Below are positions 59,139 to 64,000 of a stretch of DNA of 64,000 nucleotides, in pieces (position 1 is the first letter of the stretch; each line of letters opens with the position of its first letter). Made by a program: the position numbers and the translations under genes. This stretch comes from Polytrichum commune (taxonomy: Eukaryota; Streptophyta; Polytrichopsida; Polytrichales; Polytrichaceae). The stretch covers positions 27,714,001 through 27,778,000 of the forward strand of contig OX485809.1 in NCBI GenBank assembly GCA_950295325.1, given 5' to 3'. The notes beneath the pieces were generated by a model that saw only the letters and a program-made list of their open reading frames with translations, made no database searches and was not told the origin of the DNA.

Positions 59139-62100
59139 TTACCAGGTGTACTTAGCAGCTAGAAGCACATCCTCATAAAGCTCTGCCGCATGATCCCAGC
59201 TCAAATCCTGAGTCATACCGCGCTGCTGAATGCCTTTCCAACTGAACTTAAAATCGCGGTAAGTCCACATCGCATTTCCAAGTGCGTGAATAAACGCATC
59301 AACATTCAATGTATCAAACGTCCACCCAAGCCCAGATTCATTGAACGGATTAAATGGTTGCACTGTGTCTCTTAATCCACCTACTGCGTGCACAACTGGA
59401 ACCGTTCCGTATCGCATAGCATACAATTGGTTCAACCCACATGGCTCAAACCGAGACGGCATCAAAAGAATATCGACTCCCGCGGTTATACGATGCGCAG
59501 TTTGCACTGAAAAACCCACCCATCCCCGCACTTTGTCTCGGTGAGCGCCCTCAAAATTTTGCAACATTTCTTCGTAATCCTTGCGTCCCGTGCCAAGGAG
59601 GACCAATTGGACGTCTTGGTCCATCAACCATGGCATGGCTTGTGCGATCACGTCAATTCCCTTTTGGGAATCAAGTCGCCCAATAAACCCTAAAAATGGC
59701 ACATCTGCACGAACAGGTAACCCGAGCTCCCTTTGAAGTGCCGCCTTGCACGCAGATTTACCACTATCGAGGGTTTCGACTGAGAAGTTGCTGTAGCCAT
59801 CACTCTTAAGATGCACATCAACCTCTGGGTTCCATTCCATGTCATCAATACCATTAACTACACCCCGCAGCTTCCAATTGTGATCCCGAATCACTCCATC
59901 CAAACCCCACCCTCCTTCTTGAGTTTGAACCTCCCAAGCATACCCGTGACTCACCGTCACAATTTGGTGTGCAGTGATTAGACCTGCCATGAAAATGTTG
60001 TTGTGTTCCCCTCCAATCTTATCGTACAGACGGAACTTGCTCATGTAATGATCTGGAAGCCCCAGTTTGCTAAAATCTGATATTGGCCCACGACCCTGCA
60101 TAAAAAAATCACTTATTTAAACCAGACTTACAAAAAGCTCCCTTCGTTGCATAACTTTCTATACACAATAGAGTTTACCTTTGATTCAACAGGGCTTTTT
60201 ATCGGGAGTTGGTGCCCTATGATTTTCTATTGGTTGTTTTTCATACAATAACAACAAGTTCTTTCCACTTGTAGTGATGCTTAGAGGTCGTATGAAGAGC
60301 AACCTATTTTGATTCATTGAGAAGCAAACTCATTTTAGCACCTCTTGACATGCCAAAATGAGTTTGCCCTCAATGTGCCAATATAGAATGTTCTTCATTC
60401 AAACCTCCACACAACTTCAAGGATGCACCAGGAACCTGCCAAACATGGACGTTATTGCATGCAAAAAAACCAACTCCCAACCAAAAGCCATGTTGAATTA
60501 AAAATATTCTAAGATCTCCTCCACATGTCTCACTCATGTAATTTCAAGGCTACAACAAAATGTTTAGAAATAAACAAACAGCCTCCCTTACAATGGTATC
60601 CTTCTCCCATATTAGCAAAATTTGTAGCCATCCCCAAGAAACACAGTACACAATATCAAAAATTTCCATCCATCCACTCGCAAAACAAATGAAACTTTCA
60701 TCAGTAACTCTTACCTACTTCTTATTGTCATCAGTGTGTCTGTTAATTTTACTCTGAAATGCTTAACCTATACTACACCCTTCACAAATCCCTTGTAGGG
60801 TTGATTCAAATATATAAAACAGAAACTGAAATTAAGCTGGAAGCCTGGTGATTGCTCCCATTTGGCATTTGTGGTAGTGATAAATTATTCACAATTAGAG
60901 CAAACTTTACAACATGGAAAGTGCCTAACCTGATGAGCCATATTGTGAATCACAAGAATAGATCTTGCAAAGTTCATGTATCCATTGTCTCTGTAGTAAG
61001 CCTGCAAGTACACAGGCACCAATGCAGTGTGCCAATCGTTGGCTACAAAAAGTAGATTGCCATCTCCATAGCACACACCCCCACAAGGAACATGCCATGG
61101 AATCTGCACATAACATACAGCCATTCCCACAATTTGAAATGATCGCAAGAGGAAAAATGTGACATCCATTTGAAGTAAAGGCGACATTACTTTACTTTGC
61201 AGAAATTTGAACCAAGATTGTCCCTCCCTTCCGAGAGATGATAACAGTCAACATCTCTGGAATAGGCAAAAGGTTGTCATACAGAGGTGTTTTTAGTCAT
61301 CATTTTCAAACTACAAGATAGAAATTTGAACCTGTAAGGTAAACATGTCTTCAGAGCTAGTTTTTGTTGTTTGCCATGATTCTCAACTTGGATCTCAAAG
61401 TTACGATTTCATTAGATCCGCGAATGTGATATGAGATTTTAGCAACAATCTGTGGAATTTTATGAGTTCCCATGTTGCTACTATGTTTTTTTGAAATCAA
61501 AAGTGTGGAACCATAAAGCAACCAAGTAGGCCCCCAATTGTGCTGACTTTGAGCCTAGAATGGTTAACAAAAATTTGAGCACATAGTCCAATATCTATGA
61601 ACCCAAAATACTGCCATTGACTGCGAAGCAGGCCATGCAGAAACCAGTCAATTGATCAAGGTTTGATGACCTGAAAAACCCAAAATGTCATGACAAATGA
61701 TGTGAAGGTGCAGGATACATGACAGACAACATCTCTATTTGACCATCTCTACCAATCAACCGATTTGCTTGGACAGGGAGTCAAAAAGTTACCTCCACAG
61801 CAGCCTTGCAGAACAGGATCATGCGGTTTAAGACCTCCTGCGAAAAAATCAGACAATTTCCTCTCATAAGCATCCAAATTTGCAATCAGCACTGTTTCGG
61901 TGTCAAGATGCATGCAGACCACAAAAAAGCAGTGTGACAGTTCAAAGGATTCTGGTACATATGAGAAGCAAAAACATCCATACCTCTCGGCTTCCACCAT
62001 AAATGTTGGATGCAACTGCATGGAACAAGGGCGAGTCAACAAAAACAAAATCAACACCATCTCTGTAACTATGGAAGTAACCAACCTCCATATCCTGCCA

Positions 62101-63304
62101 CATCCGCCAACAACGAATTAATAAATCAACTTGCAAGAAAAAAAAGCAGCAAACTGAACCCTTCCAAATTAAGAAAACCACTAGAAACCCTGACCAATTT
62201 TCAGACCACATTTTCTCACTTTCTTATCAGGTTATGGCTAAGACAACATATATCACAAGCAATAGGTGATTGAATCATCAGCAAAGGTCACTATTACAAT
62301 GAAGGATCTTCCACTTAGAATCAAACAAACTTCTAAAAGTTAGGACTTCCACAAGCAAGTAGATTCTTGTAAATTTTTGCTATACTACAAAGAATTTCAG
62401 AACCACCCCTGCTCACCCTGATGGCTAGAATCTAATCTGAAGTAGCTGCAAAGAAAGAAAAGAAAAAAAAGATGACTACAATGTTGCCACCAGCATGCAT
62501 TACAGTGTTGCTTCATTTTTGAGTTGGTCTAAGTCTATATGTGATCCCAAAACAAGCATGACAAAAACTAGAGCCCCCAAAAGACTGTTGCTTCCTTTCC
62601 AAGGTTAACACCTTGAACAGGCGCAAACAAGCCAACCGGCCCCTATCTCCCCCAAGGGCAAGCCCCTACGTTCCCACATGGTCAGTCAATAATTTCCAGT
62701 TCACCCAGATACCCCCACTATGATTGGGTGGACCACAGGCAGTAGGGTGCACCAGAAATCAAGTGCTTTGAAGGTCACCCATCCAAGTATTATACTGTCC
62801 TTATGCAGCTTAACCTTAGAGTTCCCATAGGATCCAGGTTGAGGCCTTGGGTTTAAGCCACCCTATAACTGGCTGCAATCTCAATCTCAGAGGCAATTCG
62901 AAGCATTAAGTGACCAAAATTATTGATAAGGACACATTTATTGTCCAAGAGGTAGTGGACAAACCTGTCCAGAAACATTGTAAATCCGCCGAACACCTGT
63001 TTCCCAAGCCTCTTCATAGTTGCTGTATCGGGGTGCCACAACCTGCATTCAGATGAAAATTAAACTCAAAACAGCAAAAGAAAACCAGCCACTTAGATCC
63101 TCAACCAACTGGGTGTCATCCTGAAACAGGTGACTTTTAATAGCCCTATCCCAATATTGGCAAATGCTCTCATGCTCACAATATAAATCGCAATAGAGAC
63201 TTGCAATACTGTAATTTGCCAAGGTGGTGAATGATGTACCATGACACGATGTCCTCGTCGTGCCAATGCCTTTGGCAACGCTCCAACCACATCACCAAGA
63301 CCCC
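59139..63304 (-). CDS. SS2: Starch synthase 2, plastid (5' exons outside the window)
   Basis: Six exons join in phase: 63240-63304, 62965-63042, 61984-62094, 61793-61837, 60930-61103, 59139-60095 (475 residues, then TAA). This is a GT5 glycosyltransferase that adds glucose from ADP-glucose to the non-reducing ends of amylopectin chains in the plastid stroma. Visible motifs are [14 protein letters not shown] (ADP-glucose site, its Lys one exon upstream), [72 protein letters not shown] with [12 protein letters not shown] (second nucleotide-sugar site), and the C-terminus [24 protein letters not shown] and the ending AKYTW point to class II rather than class I or GBSS. The transit peptide, N-terminal arm and K-x-GGL lysine are missing because the gene runs off the right edge. 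Introns carry a 5S-SINE and MITE fragments, but no exon is damaged. Confidence 0.95.
61505..61612. mobile_element. MITE fragment, AAGGTAG family, in an SS2 intron
   Basis: CCCCCAATTGTGCTGACTTT through ATAGTCCAATATCTATGAA matches the right half of the copies at 30,650-30,720. Both ends are missing. Confidence 0.4.
62452..62863 (-). mobile_element. 5S-rRNA-derived SINE, copy B (full head)
   Basis: On the minus strand it starts GGGTGGCTTAAACCC and continues with GGATCCTATGGGAACTCTAA, GGTTAAGC, AGTATAATACTTGGATGGGT and GACC. These follow the order and spacing of plant 5S rRNA (GGATCCCATCAGAACTC, GTTAAGC, AGTAGTACTAGGATGGGTGA). The head is about 120 nt, then a non-5S body shared with copy A, then a T/C-rich tail. 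Imperfect repeats (AAGTAGCTGCAA at 62440-62451, AACTGGCTGCAA at 62867-62878) are the likely TSD. It lies in the SS2 intron between the exons at 61984-62094 and 62965-63042. Confidence 0.8.
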
Positions 63305-63377
63305 CTTCAGCAAACAGAAAGAAGTAGAATATATTAAGTACCATTGTAGAAAGAGGAACGCAAGTCTTTTGTTAAAA

Positions 63378-64000
63378 TAAGGTAAGCAGGCTAATTTGTT
63401 TACATATCTTGATCAGACACCTATATTTGAGTGGTGCTTCGTGAGGTGCAGATCCAAAGGCCGAGTCCCAAGTCCCACTCACGTTAGCAAGCCTCAACAT
63501 GGAGGCAAGTTCCAACTTTTGAGCCTCAAGACACCATTAAAATATGCTCAGTTATCCTTAAAGTTGGATCTTAATTATTTTATAAAAATATATTTGAAGG
63601 ACTTGTGTTGAGAGTTGGGTCTAGCTTTTGCTCAACCCAACTCTCAACACAAGTCCCAAGCCCCACCTCCAAAAAGTGTTGCCGTGTAGGCATCCATGTC
63701 ATACTTGGGACCCCGTGTGAAGTGGTATTCCATGCTCTCAATAGATTTGTTCTTAGGGCTGAGGTTGCACAGATTGACCTCAAGTGACTTGAGACCTAGG
63801 ACTTGGGACCCATGTGAACCCGCCCTAAGAACAAACACCAAAAAGACTTGTGTTTTAAAGAGATCGGACTCAACGCTCAAAATTTGCAAAACATTCTAGA
63901 CTCAATAGTCAACATAATTGAGGACCTATGTGGCCTTCTCATGGCTCACTGTCAGTGAACTTCGATGATTCGTAACAATTTGAGATTTGCTCCCAAACTA
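63378..64000. mobile_element. MITE, AAGGTAG family, split by another MITE and by the window edge
   Basis: It starts TAAGGTAAGCAGGC and runs through CACCTATATTTGAGTGGTGC to 63,450, then resumes at about 63,829 with AACAAACACCAAAAAGACTT. The right end is not in the window. Confidence 0.6.
63451..63828 (-). mobile_element. GGCCGGTTCACA-type MITE, copy 3
   Basis: On the minus strand it begins GGGCGGGTTCACATGGGTCC and ends near GTGGGACTTGGGACTCGG. It contains a perfect 20-bp inverted repeat (ACTTGTGTTGAGAGTTGGGT at 63,601-63,620 and its inverse at 63,635-63,654). It is inserted in the MITE at 63378-64000. Confidence 0.6.

Noticed and set aside
62740-62863. Genuine 5S rRNA gene
   Set aside because: It is diverged, solitary, continues into a SINE body and lies inside an SS2 intron, unlike 5S arrays.
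1-64000. CRISPR array, operon or prokaryotic system
   Set aside because: No regularly spaced short repeats with unique spacers were found, and gene structure is eukaryotic throughout.

Overview
The window is nuclear DNA from a land plant. The evidence is GT-AG introns, a plant group XII bHLH transcription factor, a plastid starch synthase of class II, a captured ARL2 (TITAN5-type) gene, and dense DNA transposons of plant type (MULE, hAT, CACTA, PIF/Harbinger-like). I cannot name the species. A fern, lycophyte, bryophyte or gymnosperm would fit at least as well as a flowering plant, but that is inference only.

Layout. 1-17 kb is gene-poor and holds decayed transposons: a 256-bp MITE, a PIF/Harbinger ORF1 remnant, a tRNA-derived SINE with target-site duplication (TSD), a LINE remnant, and MITEs. 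17.2-18.7 kb carries two unidentified coding-like pieces wedged between MITEs. 24.4-28.9 kb is a complete seven-exon bHLH gene with a long leader, a possible uORF, a tandem array in intron 1 and a 5S-rRNA-derived SINE in intron 4. 32.9-36.7 kb is a 3,860-bp Mutator-like element with 9-bp TSD, about 0.5-kb TIRs and two convergent broken genes. 38.6-43.9 kb is a head-to-tail dimer of a 427-bp MITE; its second copy is split by a 4,407-bp Pack-MULE carrying most of an ARL2 gene. 44.4-47 kb holds a long foldback and more DNA elements. 48-55.3 kb on the minus strand contains small exons that join in frame into an EF-hand protein and, downstream, the 3' end of an unknown basic-tailed protein. These exons are mostly too short to show as long ORFs. 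59.1-63.3 kb (minus) is the 3' two-thirds of starch synthase 2; its 5' exons lie beyond the right edge.

The host genes share no obvious pathway. The architecture is dominated by nested insertions, several resolvable to the base: Pack-MULE in MITE (9-bp TSD), hAT MITE in another MITE (8-bp TSD), CACTA MITE in hAT MITE (3-bp TSD). All exon models were made by eye from splice signals and reading phase. All family names come from remembered motifs; no database search was run.
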